A DNA stretch of 64,000 nucleotides from Kitasatospora phosalacinea (GTDB lineage Bacteria > Actinomycetota > Actinomycetes > Streptomycetales > Streptomycetaceae), in assembly GCF_000716545.1 (NCBI RefSeq), contig NZ_JNWZ01000029.1, positions 28,763 through 92,762 on the forward strand. The letters run 5' to 3'. Shown here piece after piece: positions 45,688 to 56,151 of the stretch (the stretch's first letter is position 1; every line of letters starts with the position of its first letter). The notes beneath the pieces were generated by a model that made no database searches, had not been told where the DNA came from, and saw only the letters and a list, made by a program, of their open reading frames with translations. Both the position numbers and the translations under genes were made by a program.

Positions 45688-47114
45688 ACAACCCGGAGTG
45701 GGCCGGACTTCCGGTCGTCGTCGCGGGACTCGGCCTCTCCGGGATCAGCGCCGCCCGGGTCCTGCACGGACTCGGCGCGCACGTCACCGTCGTCGACGGC
45801 GGGGACGGTCCGGGCCTCGCGGCCAAGGCCGCCCCCCTCGCCGAAGGGGGCGTCACCGTCCGCCTCGGCGACGGCGCCACCCTGCCGGACGGCACCCGGC
45901 TGGTGGTCACCTCGCCCGGCTGGGCCCCCGACAGCCCGCTGTTCGCCGCCGCGGCCGAGGCCGGCGTCCCGGTCTGGGGCGACGTCGAACTCGCCTGGCG
46001 GCTGCGCACCCCGCACCCCGCCACCGGCGAACCCGCCCCCTGGCTGGCCGTCACCGGCACCAACGGCAAGACCACCACCGTCCAGATGCTGGCCTCCATC
46101 CTCACCGCGGCCGGCAAGCGCACCGCCGCCGTCGGCAACGTCGGCGTCTCGGTGCTGGACGCCGTGCTGGCCGAGGAGCCGTACGACGTGCTGGCCGTCG
46201 AGCTCTCCAGCTACCAGCTGCACTGGGCGCCCTCGCTGCGGGTGCACTCCGGCGCGGTGCTCAACCTCGCGCCCGACCACCTCGACTGGCACGGCTCGAT
46301 GGAGGCGTACGCCGCCGACAAGGGCCGCATCTACGAGGGCAACCAGGTCGCCTGCGTCTACAACCTGGCCGACCCCGCCACCGAGGCGCTGGTCCGCGAG
46401 GCCGACGTCGAGGAGGGCTGCCGGGCGGTCGGCTTCGGCCTGGACGCGCCCGCCGTCTCCAACCTCGGCGTGGTCGACAGCCTGCTGGTCGACCGGGCCT
46501 TCGTCGCCGACCGGGCCAACGCGGCCGCCGAGATCGGCGCCGTCGCCGACGTCAACCCGCCGGCCCCGCACAACATCGCCAACGCGCTGGCCGCCGCCGC
46601 CCTGGCCCGCGCCTACGGCGTCGACGCCAAGGCCGTCCGGGACGGGCTGCGCGCCTTCACCCCCGACGCGCACCGGATCGCGCACGTCGCCGAGGTCGAC
46701 GGCGTGACCTACGTCGACGACTCCAAGGCCACCAACACCCACGCCGCCGCCGCCTCGCTGGCCGCCTACGAGCCCGTGGTGTGGATCGCCGGCGGCCTCG
46801 CCAAGGGCGCCACCTTCGACGAGCTGGTCGCCGCCGCCGCGCCCCGGCTGCGGGCCGCCGTGCTGATCGGCCAGGACCGGCAGTTGATCCGCGAGGCGCT
46901 GGAACGACACGCCCCGCAGGTCCCGGTGTTCGAGCCGGCGCCGGGCCAGACTGGCGCCGGGGCGATGGCGGGGATCGTCGAGGCCGCGGCCGCCGCCGCG
47001 CACGAGGGCGACACCGTCCTGCTGGCGCCCGCCTGCGCCTCGATGGACATGTTCACCAACTACGGTGAGCGCGGCGACCTGTTCGCCGCCGCCGTCCGGG
47101 CGCTGCGCCCCTGA
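45684..47114 (+). CDS. murD: UDP-MurNAc-L-alanine:D-glutamate ligase MurD
   Basis: 476 residues from ATG 45684 overlapping the mraY stop. N-terminal Rossmann-like domain [20 protein letters not shown] site [38 protein letters not shown] and C-terminal [13 protein letters not shown]. Cytosolic; adds D-Glu to UDP-MurNAc-L-Ala. Followed by a 112-bp gap before ftsW. Confidence 0.97.
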   Translation: MNNPEWAGLPVVVAGLGLSGISAARVLHGLGAHVTVVDGGDGPGLAAKAAPLAEGGVTVRLGDGATLPDGTRLVVTSPGWAPDSPLFAAAAEAGVPVWGDVELAWRLRTPHPATGEPAPWLAVTGTNGKTTTVQMLASILTAAGKRTAAVGNVGVSVLDAVLAEEPYDVLAVELSSYQLHWAPSLRVHSGAVLNLAPDHLDWHGSMEAYAADKGRIYEGNQVACVYNLADPATEALVREADVEEGCRAVGFGLDAPAVSNLGVVDSLLVDRAFVADRANAAAEIGAVADVNPPAPHNIANALAAAALARAYGVDAKAVRDGLRAFTPDAHRIAHVAEVDGVTYVDDSKATNTHAAAASLAAYEPVVWIAGGLAKGATFDELVAAAAPRLRAAVLIGQDRQLIREALERHAPQVPVFEPAPGQTGAGAMAGIVEAAAAAAHEGDTVLLAPACASMDMFTNYGERGDLFAAAVRALRP

Positions 47115-47226
47115 AGCACGCACCACGAGGTCGCGCCCGCCGACGGCTCACCGCCCCGGGCGCGGCCTCGCCGTCGGAGGAGCCCGGCGCGTTCCCGTCC
47201 GTGACCCGAACCGTGAGGAGCCCGTG

Positions 47227-48591
47227 GTGCCGACCAGGGAGAAGGAGCCGCCGCAGGGCCTCCAGCTGATCTCGGCGACCACCACCACCTTCAAGTCGGC
47301 CGGCCCGATCGCCCGCTTCCGGGCCGCCCGGGAGCGCTTCGGCTACCTGATGGCCCGCCCGCTGACGCCCTACTACCTGATCCTGGGCGCCTCGCTGCTG
47401 CTGGTCGTGCTGGGCCTGGTGATGGTGTTCTCCGCCTCGCAGAGCGTGGTGCTGGAGTACGGCCTGCCGATGACGTTCTTCTTCCGCAAGCAGCTGGTCG
47501 CGCTGCTGCTCGGCGGGGCGATCGCGGTGGTGCTGACCAGGGCCCCGGTCCGGGTGCTGCGCACCGCCGCCTACCCGCTGCTGTTCGGCGTGGTGGGCGC
47601 GCTGGTGCTGGTGGCCATCCCCGGCGTGGGCGTGCGGATCAACGGCAACCGGAACTGGATCAGCCTGGGCTTCTTCCAGATCCAGCCGTCCGAGTTCGCC
47701 AAGCTCGCCCTGCTGCTCTGGGCGGCCGACCTGCTGGCCCGCAAGCAGCGCACCCACATGCTCGACCAGTGGAAGCACCTGCTGATCCCGCTGGTGCCGG
47801 GCACCGTCGTGCTGATGATGCTGATCATGATCGGCGGCGACATGGGCACCACCATGGTGCTGATCGCGATGCTGTTCGGCCTGCTCTGGATGGTCGGCGC
47901 CCCGCTGCGGCTGTTCGCCGCCACCCTCGGCATCGCGGTGGTCGCCTGCGCCGCGCTGATCATCACGGTGCCGCACCGCCTCGGCCGGCTCTCCTGCGTC
48001 GGGGTCACCAAGCCCGACCCCAGCCTGGACTGCTTCCAGGCCCTGCACGGCCTGTACGCCCTCGCCGCGGGCGGGCCGTTCGGGTCCGGACTGGGCGCCG
48101 GGGTGGAGAAGTGGGGGCAGTTGCCGGAGGCCCACACCGACTTCATCTTCGCCGCCACCGGCGAGGAACTCGGACTGGTGGGGACGCTGTCGGTGCTCGC
48201 CCTCTTCGCGGCACTAGGCTACGCGGGTATCCGAGTGGCCCTCGGCACCACGGACCCGTTCGTGCGGTACGCGGCGGGCGCCGCCACCACGTGGATCATG
48301 GCTCAGGCCGTGGTCAACCTGGGGTCGGCGCTGGGACTCCTGCCCATCGCGGGCGTCCCGCTGCCGCTGTTCTCGTACGGCGGTTCCGCGATGCTGTCGG
48401 CCATGTGCGCCATCGGGCTGCTGCTGTGCTTCGCACGCAGCTCCCCGGCGGCGAAGGCAGCGCTGGCTGCCCGGCCCCGCAGATGGCGGAAAGGGGCCAA
48501 CTCCCGGTTCGGGCCACTCCTGGACCGGGTGCTGCCAGGTAGGAAAACCACAGCGCGCAAGGCCCCCCGGCCGCCGCGCAGGGAGCGGTGA
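47227..48591 (+). CDS. ftsW: SEDS peptidoglycan glycosyltransferase FtsW
   Basis: 454 residues. GTG 47227 has GAGGAG (47215-47220) 6 nt upstream; GTG 47224 is 3 nt from it and less likely. About ten membrane helices; SEDS landmarks include VMVFSASQSVVLEYG, GVGVRINGNRNWISLGFFQI(QPSE), GGDMGTTMVL, the lumenal loop EAHTDFIFAATGEELG and PLPLFSYGGSAML. Basic tail after residue 430. Polymerises septal glycan with FtsI. Confidence 0.95.
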   Translation: MPTREKEPPQGLQLISATTTTFKSAGPIARFRAARERFGYLMARPLTPYYLILGASLLLVVLGLVMVFSASQSVVLEYGLPMTFFFRKQLVALLLGGAIAVVLTRAPVRVLRTAAYPLLFGVVGALVLVAIPGVGVRINGNRNWISLGFFQIQPSEFAKLALLLWAADLLARKQRTHMLDQWKHLLIPLVPGTVVLMMLIMIGGDMGTTMVLIAMLFGLLWMVGAPLRLFAATLGIAVVACAALIITVPHRLGRLSCVGVTKPDPSLDCFQALHGLYALAAGGPFGSGLGAGVEKWGQLPEAHTDFIFAATGEELGLVGTLSVLALFAALGYAGIRVALGTTDPFVRYAAGAATTWIMAQAVVNLGSALGLLPIAGVPLPLFSYGGSAMLSAMCAIGLLLCFARSSPAAKAALAARPRRWRKGANSRFGPLLDRVLPGRKTTARKAPRPPRRER

Positions 48592-48597
48592 ATTTCG

Positions 48598-49704
48598 GTG
48601 CATGTCGTACTCGCCGGCGGCGGGACCGCCGGTCACATCGAGCCGGCCATGGCGCTCGCGGACGCGCTGCGCAGGCACGACCCGTCCATCGGGATCACCG
48701 CCCTCGGCACCGAGCGCGGCCTGGAGACCAGGCTGGTCCCGGAGCGCGGCTACGAGCTGGCGCTGATCCCGGCCGTGCCGCTGCCGCGCAGGCCCACCCC
48801 GGAACTGATCACCGTGCCGGGCCGGCTGCGCGGCACCGTGCGCGCCGCCCAGGAGGTCATCGAGCGGGTCAAGGCGGACGCGGTGGTCGGCTTCGGCGGC
48901 TACGTGGCGATGCCCGCCTACCTGGCGGCGAAGCGGGCCGGCGTGCCGATCGTGGTGCACGAGGCCAACGCCCGCCCCGGCCTGGCCAACAAGATCGGCG
49001 CCCGCTACAGCGACTTCGTCGCGGTCTCCACCCCGGACTCCAAGCTGCGCGACTCCCGGTACATCGGCATCCCGCTGCGCCGCACCATCGCCACCCTGGA
49101 CCGCGGCACCGTCCGCCCGGAGGCCCGGCACTACTTCGGCCTCGACCAGCGGCTGCCCACCCTGCTGGTCTCTGGCGGCTCGCAGGGCGCCCGCCGGCTG
49201 AACGAGACGGTGCAGGCGATCGCCCCCCGGCTCCAGCAGTACGGCGTGCAGATCCTGCACGCGGTCGGCCCGAAGAACGAGCTGCCGACCATCGACGACA
49301 TCCCCGGCATGCCGCCGTACCGGGTGCTGCCGTACCTGGACCGGATGGACCTGGCGTACGCGGCGGCCGACATGATGCTCTGCCGGGCCGGCGCGATGAC
49401 GGTGGCCGAGCTGGCCGCGGTCGGCCTGCCGGCCGCGTTCGTGCCGCTGCCGATCGGCAACGGCGAGCAGCGGCTGAACGCCCAGCCGATGGTGAAGGCG
49501 GGCGGCGGCCTGCTGGTCGACGACGCCGAGCTGACCCCGGACTGGGTGCTGAAGAACGTGCTGCCGGTGCTGACCGATCCGGCCAAGCTGTGGGAGATGT
49601 CGCGCGCGGCCGCCGAGTTCGGCCGCCGGGACGCCGACGACCTGCTCGTGCAGATGGTGTACGAGGCGATCGACGCCGCCCGCGGCGGCCGGCGCCGTGG
49701 CTGA
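48598..49704 (+). CDS. murG: Lipid I GlcNAc transferase MurG
   Basis: 368-residue GT-B glycosyltransferase that makes lipid II on the inner membrane face. Motifs: [69 protein letters not shown] and [23 protein letters not shown] 48598; nearest purine-rich site GGGAG is 12 nt upstream. Overlaps ftsQ by 8 bases. Confidence 0.96.
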   Translation: MHVVLAGGGTAGHIEPAMALADALRRHDPSIGITALGTERGLETRLVPERGYELALIPAVPLPRRPTPELITVPGRLRGTVRAAQEVIERVKADAVVGFGGYVAMPAYLAAKRAGVPIVVHEANARPGLANKIGARYSDFVAVSTPDSKLRDSRYIGIPLRRTIATLDRGTVRPEARHYFGLDQRLPTLLVSGGSQGARRLNETVQAIAPRLQQYGVQILHAVGPKNELPTIDDIPGMPPYRVLPYLDRMDLAYAAADMMLCRAGAMTVAELAAVGLPAAFVPLPIGNGEQRLNAQPMVKAGGGLLVDDAELTPDWVLKNVLPVLTDPAKLWEMSRAAAEFGRRDADDLLVQMVYEAIDAARGGRRRG

Positions 49705-50470
49705 CGAGGAGTACGACGAGGAGCTCGGGGAGGACGGCGAAGCCGCCCGTCCGCCCCGGCTCCGGCTGTCCCGCCGGGGCGTCGGGGTGCTGGTCGCGCT
49801 GGGCGCGCTGGTGGTCGGCGGCCTCGGCTGGACGGTGTTCTTCTCCTCCGCGCTGGACGTCCGGGGGGTGGCCGTCCAGGGCCTGGACTCCGGCAAGCTG
49901 ACCCGGCAGGACATCGAGCGGGCGCTCGGCGGCACCGCGGCCGGCCCGCTGGCCCGGGTCGACCTGGACACGGCCGAGGCCCAGGTGGCGAAGGTCCCCC
50001 GGGTCGCCTCGGTCGAGGTCTGGCGGGGCTGGCCGCACACCCTGCGGGTGAAGGTGACCGAGCGCCGCGCGGTGGCGGCGATCCAGCACGAGGGCGGCGG
50101 TTTCGTCCAGGTCGACGCCGACGGTGTGGAATTCGCCACTGAGCCCGGGCCCCCGCCCGGCGTCCCGGTGGTGGCCCTCGAACCGAGCGGGCCCGCCCAG
50201 GACGCGGTGGCCGTCATCGACCGGCCGACCCTGGTCCGCTCGGCGATCACGGTGGCCGCCGGACTGCCGCCGGACGTGGCGAAGCAGGCCGGTTCGCTCA
50301 CGGTCTACTCCTACGACGACATCCGGCTGCGGCTGGCCTCCGGCGCGACCGTCCGCTGGGGCAGCGCCGAGGACACCCCGCGCAAGGCGAAGGTGCTGAC
50401 GGCCCTGCTCGGTCAGAAGGCGTCGAATTACGACGTGACTGCGCCGGATGCCCCGGCGGTGTCGGGTTGA
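49697..50470 (+). CDS. ftsQ: Cell division protein FtsQ
   Basis: 257 residues. Acidic N-terminus, one membrane helix ([21 protein letters not shown], about 33-53), POTRA domain starting [18 protein letters not shown], then the beta domain [23 protein letters not shown]. Organises FtsL and FtsB-like proteins in the divisome; the cluster keeps the actinobacterial murG-ftsQ-ftsZ order but lacks murC between them. Confidence 0.94.
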   Translation: MADEEYDEELGEDGEAARPPRLRLSRRGVGVLVALGALVVGGLGWTVFFSSALDVRGVAVQGLDSGKLTRQDIERALGGTAAGPLARVDLDTAEAQVAKVPRVASVEVWRGWPHTLRVKVTERRAVAAIQHEGGGFVQVDADGVEFATEPGPPPGVPVVALEPSGPAQDAVAVIDRPTLVRSAITVAAGLPPDVAKQAGSLTVYSYDDIRLRLASGATVRWGSAEDTPRKAKVLTALLGQKASNYDVTAPDAPAVSG

Positions 50471-50604
50471 TCCGGTAAGTTCTGTCCCCGGGGCGGTATT
50501 GACGGAGCCCCGGCTCCGGTCCGACCCTTGGTGGTCACCCCGGTTTCACCGAGGGGTCGATGATCACATAGGCTCAAAAGAAAAAGGGAAGCTCGGCGTG
50601 TTCG

Positions 50605-50634
50605 TTGAAACACGCGCCGGTTGCGACCTACTGT
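50605..50634 (+). promoter_or_regulatory. Putative ftsZ promoter
   Basis: TTGAAA (50605-50610), 18-bp spacer, TACTGT (50629-50634); start near 50641. A second -10-like TAGGCT lies at 50569-50574 beside an unusual A-rich tract (50575-50590). The 333-bp ftsQ-ftsZ gap is known in Streptomyces for several ftsZ promoters including a sporulation-specific one. Confidence 0.55.
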
Positions 50635-50656
50635 CCTGTGTCAACGAGCTGTGCTC

Positions 50657-50672
50657 GACACCGAGGTGACAC
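50657..50672 (+). promoter_or_regulatory. Paired GACAC motifs (WhiA-type) before ftsZ
   Basis: GACAC at 50657-50661 and again at 50668-50672, 11 bp apart and about 130-145 bp before ftsZ. GACAC is the reported core of the sporulation regulator WhiA, which controls ftsZ in S. venezuelae. They lie just downstream of the putative promoter. Confidence 0.5.
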
Positions 50673-50803
50673 CGGCACAGCCATAACCCTCAACCTCAAG
50701 TTTAGGGTTCGGGTTGGAACCACGTGCTTCCCACCCATCGACATCCGTCGGCCTTCACAATCCAGGGGAGCCGACCCGGAAATTCGAGGCGAGAGGCCCC
50801 GAC

Positions 50804-52030
50804 GTGGCAGCACCCCAGAATTACCTCGCGGTCATCAAGGTCGTCGGCATCGGCGGCGGCGGAGTCAACGCCATCAACCGGATGATCGAGGTCGGGCTCA
50901 AGGGCGTCGAGTTCATCGCGATCAACACCGACGCCCAGGCGCTGCTGATGAGCGACGCCGACGTGAAGCTGGACGTCGGCCGTGAGCTCACCCGCGGCCT
51001 CGGCGCCGGCGCCAACCCCGAGGTCGGCCGGAAGGCCGCCGAGGACCACCGCGAGGAGATCGAGGAGGTCCTCAAGGGGGCCGACATGGTCTTCGTGACG
51101 GCCGGCGAGGGCGGCGGCACCGGCACCGGCGGCGCGCCCGTGGTGGCCAACATCGCCCGCTCGCTCGGCGCCCTGACCATCGGCGTGGTCACCCGCCCCT
51201 TCACCTTCGAGGGCCGCCGCCGGGCCAACCAGGCCGAGGACGGCATCGCCAGCCTGCGCGAGCAGGTCGACACCCTGATCGTCATCCCGAACGACCGGCT
51301 GCTGTCGATCTCCGACCGCCAGGTCTCGGTGCTGGACGCCTTCCGCTCCGCGGACCAGGTGCTGCTCTCCGGCGTCCAGGGCATCACCGACCTGATCACC
51401 ACCCCCGGCCTGATCAACCTCGACTTCGCCGACGTCAAGTCGGTCATGTCGGACGCCGGTTCGGCGCTGATGGGCATCGGCTCGGCCCGCGGCGAGGACC
51501 GCGCCAAGGCCGCCGCGGTGATGGCGATCTCCTCGCCGCTGCTGGAGGCGTCCATCGACGGCGCCCGCGGCGTGCTGCTCTCCATCTCCGGCGGCTCCGA
51601 CCTCGGCCTGTTCGAGATCAACGAGGCCGCCCAGCTGGTCAGCGAGGCCGCCCACCCGGAGGCGAACATCATCTTCGGCGCGGTCATCGACGACGCGCTC
51701 GGCGACGAGGTCCGGGTCACCGTGATCGCCGCCGGGTTCGACGGCGGCCAGCCGCCGGCCATCGTCCGCGAGCCGGTGGTGAAGTCCGCCTCCGCCTCCA
51801 CCTCCAGCTCCTCGTCCGCCTCGACCCCGGCCGCCGACCGCCCGACCGGCCGGCCGTCCTACGGTTCGATCGGCTCCGTCACCCGCCCCGAGGAGCCGGT
51901 CCGCCCGGCCGAGGCCCCGACGCAGGTGACGGCCACCGCTCCGCCGGTGCCGCCGCAGGTGCAGCCGGTCCTGAAGCCGTACGTCGAGAGCCCCGCCGAG
52001 GAGCTCGACGTGCCGGACTTCCTCAAGTGA
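50804..52030 (+). CDS. ftsZ: Cell division GTPase FtsZ
   Basis: 408 residues from GTG 50804 (GAGAGG 7 nt upstream). Tubulin motif [20 protein letters not shown] at about 110, synergy loop [15 protein letters not shown], and a flexible Ser/Pro linker (about 325-400) ending in the conserved tail [10 protein letters not shown] that binds SepF. Forms the Z ring; in streptomycetes needed for sporulation septa, hence the complex upstream region. Overlaps pgeF by 4 bases. Confidence 0.98.
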   Translation: MAAPQNYLAVIKVVGIGGGGVNAINRMIEVGLKGVEFIAINTDAQALLMSDADVKLDVGRELTRGLGAGANPEVGRKAAEDHREEIEEVLKGADMVFVTAGEGGGTGTGGAPVVANIARSLGALTIGVVTRPFTFEGRRRANQAEDGIASLREQVDTLIVIPNDRLLSISDRQVSVLDAFRSADQVLLSGVQGITDLITTPGLINLDFADVKSVMSDAGSALMGIGSARGEDRAKAAAVMAISSPLLEASIDGARGVLLSISGGSDLGLFEINEAAQLVSEAAHPEANIIFGAVIDDALGDEVRVTVIAAGFDGGQPPAIVREPVVKSASASTSSSSSASTPAADRPTGRPSYGSIGSVTRPEEPVRPAEAPTQVTATAPPVPPQVQPVLKPYVESPAEELDVPDFLK

Positions 52031-52761
52031 TCCATACGTTCTCCCGACACGGTGCTCACTTCGCCTCCACCACCCGGTGGGGCGGGGTGAGCACCTCGCC
52101 GTACGGGGAGCTCAACCTCGGCGGTGCGGTGGGCGATTCGCCCGAATCCGTCAAGCAGAACCGTTTCCTCGCGGCCCGGGAACTGGGCCTGGATCCGGCC
52201 GACGTGGTCTGGATGAACCAGGTGCACGGCGCCGAGGTCGCGGTGGTGACGGAGCGCCAGCCCGAGGGCGCCGCGCCGCGGGTGGACGCGGTGGTCACCG
52301 ACCGCCCGCTGGCCCTCGCCGTGCTCACCGCCGACTGCACGCCCGTCCTGCTGGCCGACCCCGCCGCCGGGGTGGTCGGCGCGGCGCACGCCGGACGGCC
52401 GGGGCTGGCCGCCGGGGTCGTCCCCGCGGTGCTCGCCGCGATGCGCGAACTGGGAGCCCGGCCCGAGCGGATCCTCGCCGCCGTCGGCCCCGCGGTCTGC
52501 GGCCGCTGCTACGAGGTGCCGGAGCCGATGCGCGCCGAGGTCGCCGCGCTCGTCCCGGCCGCGCGCGCCGAGACCTCCTGGGGCACCCCCGCGCTGGACG
52601 TGCCCGCCGGGGTCGCCGCACAGCTCGCCGAGGCGGGCGTGCAGGATGTGGTGCGATCATCCGTCTGCACCCTCGAATCGCCGGACCACTACTCCTACCG
52701 TCGGGAGCAGCGGACCGGCCGACTCGCGAGCTACGTCTGGCTGGGGCCCTCACACTCATGA
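52027..52761 (+). CDS. pgeF: PgeF/YfiH (multicopper polyphenol oxidase) family protein
   Basis: 244 residues. Metal/active-site residues typical of the family: His in MNQVHGAEV, Cys in [12 protein letters not shown], His in [13 protein letters not shown], and [11 protein letters not shown]. Family members have purine nucleoside phosphorylase activity and a peptidoglycan quality-control role in E. coli. The usual HAGWRG is HAGRPG here. Starts GTGA over the ftsZ stop and ends ATGA into yggS. Confidence 0.9.
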   Translation: MIHTFSRHGAHFASTTRWGGVSTSPYGELNLGGAVGDSPESVKQNRFLAARELGLDPADVVWMNQVHGAEVAVVTERQPEGAAPRVDAVVTDRPLALAVLTADCTPVLLADPAAGVVGAAHAGRPGLAAGVVPAVLAAMRELGARPERILAAVGPAVCGRCYEVPEPMRAEVAALVPAARAETSWGTPALDVPAGVAAQLAEAGVQDVVRSSVCTLESPDHYSYRREQRTGRLASYVWLGPSHS

Positions 52762-53546
52762 CGAACGACATCTACGGCCCGTTCCCGGGCGGACCCGACT
52801 TCTCCGCCGCCCTGACCGAGGGGCAGCGGGCCCGCTACGAGCAGCTCGGCGCCAACCTCGACGTGGTCGAGCGCCGGATCGCCGACGCCTGCGCCGCGGC
52901 CGGCCGCCCGCGCGAGGAGGTCACCCTGATCGTGGTGACCAAGACCCACCCCGCCGAGGACACCGCCCTGCTCGCCGGGCTCGGCGTCACCGACGTCGCC
53001 GAGAACCGCGACCAGGACGCCGCCCCCAAGGCCGAGCGCTGCGTGGACCTCCCGCTGACCTGGCACTTCGTCGGCCAGTTGCAGACCAACAAGGCCCGTT
53101 CGGTGGTCCGTTACTCCGACGTGGTGCACTCGGTGGACCGGGCCCGCCTGGTCGACTCGCTGGCCGCCGCCGTGCGCAACGCCGAACGCCCGCCGCTGGG
53201 CTGCCTGGTGCAGGTCGCCCTGGAGAAGGAGGCGGGAGAGGGCGAGCACCGCGCGGGCGTCGCGCCCGCCGAGGTGCTCGCGCTGGCGGAGAAGATCGCC
53301 GACACGCCCGGGCTGCGCCTGGACGGTGTGATGACGGTCGCACCGCTCGCCGGCCCGCTGGCGGGCGACCCCGCGCGCGCCTTCGCGCGGCTGGCGGAAA
53401 TCGCAAGCGACGTACGCGCGGCCCATCCGGCTGCGACCATGGTCTCGGCAGGGATGAGCGGGGACTTGGAGCAGGCCATCGCCGCCGGAGCGACACATGT
53501 ACGCGTCGGTACGGCGGTGCTCGGAGTGCGGTCACCGCTCGGGTAA
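52758..53546 (+). CDS. yggS: PLP homeostasis protein YggS/PipY
   Basis: 262 residues. PLP-binding Lys in VTLIVVTKTHPAED, then DVAENRDQDAAPK (family GENRVQE), WHFVGQLQTNK, VHSVDR and SAGMSGDLEQAIAAGATHVRVGTAVLG. Single alanine-racemase-like barrel without racemase activity; buffers pyridoxal phosphate. ATG 52758 overlaps pgeF. An unusually long 20-30-residue N-terminal leader (YGPFPGGPDFSAAL) precedes the barrel. Confidence 0.92.
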   Translation: MTNDIYGPFPGGPDFSAALTEGQRARYEQLGANLDVVERRIADACAAAGRPREEVTLIVVTKTHPAEDTALLAGLGVTDVAENRDQDAAPKAERCVDLPLTWHFVGQLQTNKARSVVRYSDVVHSVDRARLVDSLAAAVRNAERPPLGCLVQVALEKEAGEGEHRAGVAPAEVLALAEKIADTPGLRLDGVMTVAPLAGPLAGDPARAFARLAEIASDVRAAHPAATMVSAGMSGDLEQAIAAGATHVRVGTAVLGVRSPLG

Positions 53547-53593
53547 CGTCACCGGGTAAGTAGATCAGACTGCAGGACAAAATAGGACAGAAC

Positions 53594-53616
53594 CTAGCAG
53601 ATGATCAGTCTGCTGG
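53594..53616. promoter_or_regulatory. Operator-like inverted repeat upstream of sepF
   Basis: CTAGCAGA-tgatcag-TCTGCTGG: arms of 8 bp (one G-T wobble) with a 7-bp centre that itself contains TGATCA. It lies 125 bp before sepF in an A/T-richer 194-bp gap, after the yggS stop. The binding protein is unknown. Confidence 0.35.
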
Positions 53617-53740
53617 TAAACCGTGGATCGCATCCGAGCGCACACTCCGCGGTCTGACGGACCGTCGGCCTGACAGGTCGTAAGAGGACCACGGCATCCG
53701 CAGGCGACACGGTGGGCGCATGAGCGGAGGAGACAGCAGC

Positions 53741-54358
53741 ATGGCCGGCGCGATGCGCAAGATGGCGGTCTATCTCGGTCTGGTCGAGGACGAGACCTAC
53801 GACAGCCAGGGGTACGACCCCGACGACGACTACGACGCGGATCCGGAGCCGATCCGCACCGGCCGGACCGAGGACCTCAGGGCCGCGGCGCCCGCGGCGG
53901 CGCCCGCCCCGCAGCCGGCGCCCGTGGCCCACATCGCGCCCCAGCCGGTGCCCGCCGCGGTCCCGATCCGGCAGGAGCAGCCGCGGATGGCTCCCGTGTC
54001 GTCCATCACATCCGAGCGCCACCGCAACCTGGAGAAGGGCACCCCGGTGATCATGCCCAAGGTCGTCAACGAACGAGAGCCGTACCGCATCACCACGCTG
54101 CACCCGAGGACCTACAACGAGGCCCGTACCATCGGGGAACAGTTCCGCGGCGGCACTCCCGTGATCATGAATTTGACCGAGATGGACGACACGGACGCCA
54201 AGCGGCTCGTAGACTTCGCCGCTGGACTGGTCTTCGGTCTGCACGGCAGTATCGAGCGCGTGACGCAGAAGGTGTTCCTGCTGTCGCCTGCTAACGTCGA
54301 TGTAACGGCGGAGGACAAGGCTCGGATCGCCGAGGGTGGGTTCTTCAACCAGAGCTGA
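53741..54358 (+). CDS. sepF: Z-ring anchoring protein SepF
   Basis: 205 residues from ATG 53741 (GGAGGAG 8 nt upstream; ATG 53720 lies before that site). N-terminal amphipathic helix [17 protein letters not shown] binds membrane, a disordered Ala/Pro linker follows, and the SepF core begins about 100: [45 protein letters not shown] and VFLLSPANV. Tethers FtsZ to the membrane. Confidence 0.95.
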   Translation: MAGAMRKMAVYLGLVEDETYDSQGYDPDDDYDADPEPIRTGRTEDLRAAAPAAAPAPQPAPVAHIAPQPVPAAVPIRQEQPRMAPVSSITSERHRNLEKGTPVIMPKVVNEREPYRITTLHPRTYNEARTIGEQFRGGTPVIMNLTEMDDTDAKRLVDFAAGLVFGLHGSIERVTQKVFLLSPANVDVTAEDKARIAEGGFFNQS

Positions 54359-54436
54359 CCCGAACCCACGACCACATGTGTGGGTCCGTTGACAGAGCGT
54401 CACTGACGGAACGTCGGCCAGGGAGAGGGAGACGCG

Positions 54437-54727
54437 ATGGGGATCTTCGGTTCGGTGCTCTACTGGGTGCTGACCGTGTTCCTGCTGATCCTGCTCTTCC
54501 GACTCGTCATGGACTGGGTTTTCCAGTTCGCCCGTTCATGGCGTCCCGGGAAGGCCATGGTGGTGGTGCTGGAGGCCACGTACACTGTCACGGATCCGCC
54601 ACTCAAGCTTCTTCGGCGTTTCATCCCGCCGTTGCGTCTCGGGGGCGTGGCGCTCGACCTGTCCTTCTTCGTACTGATGATCATTGTGTATGTCCTGATC
54701 TCGCTCGTGCAGCGCCTGTCGTTCTGA
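54437..54727 (+). CDS. yggT: YggT family membrane protein
   Basis: 96 residues with two hydrophobic halves (FGSVLYWVLTVFLLILLFRLVMDW and LDLSFFVLMIIVYVLISLVQRL) around the conserved TDPPLKLLRRFIPPLRLGG. GGAGAGGGAGA precedes ATG 54437. Sits between sepF and divIVA as in all actinobacteria and Bacilli; thought to link membrane and cell division, mechanism unknown. Confidence 0.93.
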   Translation: MGIFGSVLYWVLTVFLLILLFRLVMDWVFQFARSWRPGKAMVVVLEATYTVTDPPLKLLRRFIPPLRLGGVALDLSFFVLMIIVYVLISLVQRLSF

Positions 54728-54773
54728 ACGATGCGACAGGATGCCGGTCCGACGATCACGTTGAGGTGAAGAG

Positions 54774-56129
54774 ATGCCATTGACCCCCGAGGACGTTCGG
54801 AACAAGCAGTTCACGACCGTCCGGCTGCGCGAAGGCTATGACGAGGACGAGGTCGATGCCTTCCTCGACGAGGTCGAAGCCGAGCTGACCCGCCTGCTGC
54901 GCGAGAACGAGGACCTGCGGGCCAAGCTGGCCGCCGCCACGCGTGCCGCCGCGCAGAACCAGGCCAACATGCGCAAGGAGCAGCAGGCCCCGCAGGACGG
55001 CGGCCGCCCCGGCGCCCCCGTCCCCGCCGCCATATCCGGCCCGCCGGTGCCCGGCCAGCAGGGCCCCGGTCCGCAGCAGCTGGGCGGCCCGCAGCAGGGC
55101 ATGGGCAACCAGCAGGGCATGGGCAACCAGCAGGGCATGGGGAACCAGCCGCTGGGTCTGCCCTCCGGTGCCCCGCAGTTGCCCGCCGGCCCGCAGCAGG
55201 GCATGGGCAACCAGCAGGGCATGGGGAACCAGCAGGGCATGGGGAACCCGATGGGCAACCCGATGCAGCAGCAGATGGGCCAGACCATGGGCGGCCAGCA
55301 GCAGTTGGTCCAGCCGATGGGCGGCCAGATGCTGCAGCCGATGGGCAACCCGATGCAGCAGCAGATGGGCCAGACCATGGGTGGCCAGCAGCTCCAGCCG
55401 ATGGGCGGCCAGCAGCTCCAGCCGATGGGCGGCCCGATGGGCAACCCGATGCAGCAGCAGCAGGGCCCCGGCGGCGACAGCGCGGCCCGCGTCCTGGCGC
55501 TCGCCCAGCAGACCGCGGACCAGGCCATCTCCGAGGCCCGCTCCGAGGCCAACAAGATCGTCGGCGAGGCCCGCAGCCGCGCCGAGGGCCTGGAGCGGGA
55601 CGCCCGCGCCAAGGCCGACGCCCTGGAGCGGGACGCCCAGGAGAAGCACCGCGTTGCGATGGGCTCGTTGGAGTCCGCCCGCGCCACCCTGGAGCGCAAG
55701 GTCGAGGACCTGCGCGCCTTCGAGCGCGAGTACCGCACGCGGCTGAAGTCCTACCTGGAGACCCAGCTGCGCCAGTTGGAGTCGCAGGCGGACGACTCGC
55801 TCGCCCCGCCGCGGATCCCCGCCACCGCTTCGCTGCCGCCGGCCGCGTCGTCGATGGCGCCCGCCGGTGCCAGCGCGATGTCCTCCCCGGCGCCGTCCTT
55901 CGGCTCCACCCCGTCCTTCGGCGGGAACCAGTCCTTCGGCGGTTCCTCCTTCGGCGGCTCGTCCGGTGCCCCGTCCTTCGGCGGCGGCTCCGGGAGCAGC
56001 AACGGGGCGATGGCCCCGGCGGGCATGACCCAGCCGATGGCGGCCGTCCGGCCGCAGCCGCCGCAGCCGATGCAGCAGGCTCCCGCGCCGATGCGGGGCT
56101 TCCTGATCGACGAGGACGGCGACAACTAG
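54774..56129 (+). CDS. divIVA: Polar growth determinant DivIVA (Wag31)
   Basis: 451 residues, long for the family because of a Gln/Gly/Met-rich linker. N-terminal membrane-curvature domain LTPEDVRNKQFTTVRLREGYDEDEVDAFLDEVE, coiled coil 1 to about 70, then a linker (about 75-235) built from QQGMGN and MQQQMGQTMGGQ repeats, coiled coil 2 (RVLALAQQTADQAISEARSE to about 345) and a Ser/Gly/Phe tail with SFGG repeats. Essential for tip growth and branching in streptomycetes. Confidence 0.96.
   Translation: MPLTPEDVRNKQFTTVRLREGYDEDEVDAFLDEVEAELTRLLRENEDLRAKLAAATRAAAQNQANMRKEQQAPQDGGRPGAPVPAAISGPPVPGQQGPGPQQLGGPQQGMGNQQGMGNQQGMGNQPLGLPSGAPQLPAGPQQGMGNQQGMGNQQGMGNPMGNPMQQQMGQTMGGQQQLVQPMGGQMLQPMGNPMQQQMGQTMGGQQLQPMGGQQLQPMGGPMGNPMQQQQGPGGDSAARVLALAQQTADQAISEARSEANKIVGEARSRAEGLERDARAKADALERDAQEKHRVAMGSLESARATLERKVEDLRAFEREYRTRLKSYLETQLRQLESQADDSLAPPRIPATASLPPAASSMAPAGASAMSSPAPSFGSTPSFGGNQSFGGSSFGGSSGAPSFGGGSGSSNGAMAPAGMTQPMAAVRPQPPQPMQQAPAPMRGFLIDEDGDN
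55092..55247 (+). repeat. 18-bp repeats coding QQGMGN in divIVA
   Basis: CAGCAGGGCATGGGCAAC occurs three times in tandem at 55092-55145 and three times at 55194-55247, with a few C/G differences at third bases. A larger duplication of about 49 bp (GGGCAACCCGATGCAGCAGC onward) recurs at about 55254 and 55343. Confidence 0.88.
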
Positions 56130-56151
56130 CAGTTCTGCGACGCGTGACCGA

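Noticed and set aside
55092..55390. CRISPR-like repeats in divIVA
   Set aside because: Repeats are in frame, adjacent without unique spacers, and encode a protein linker.
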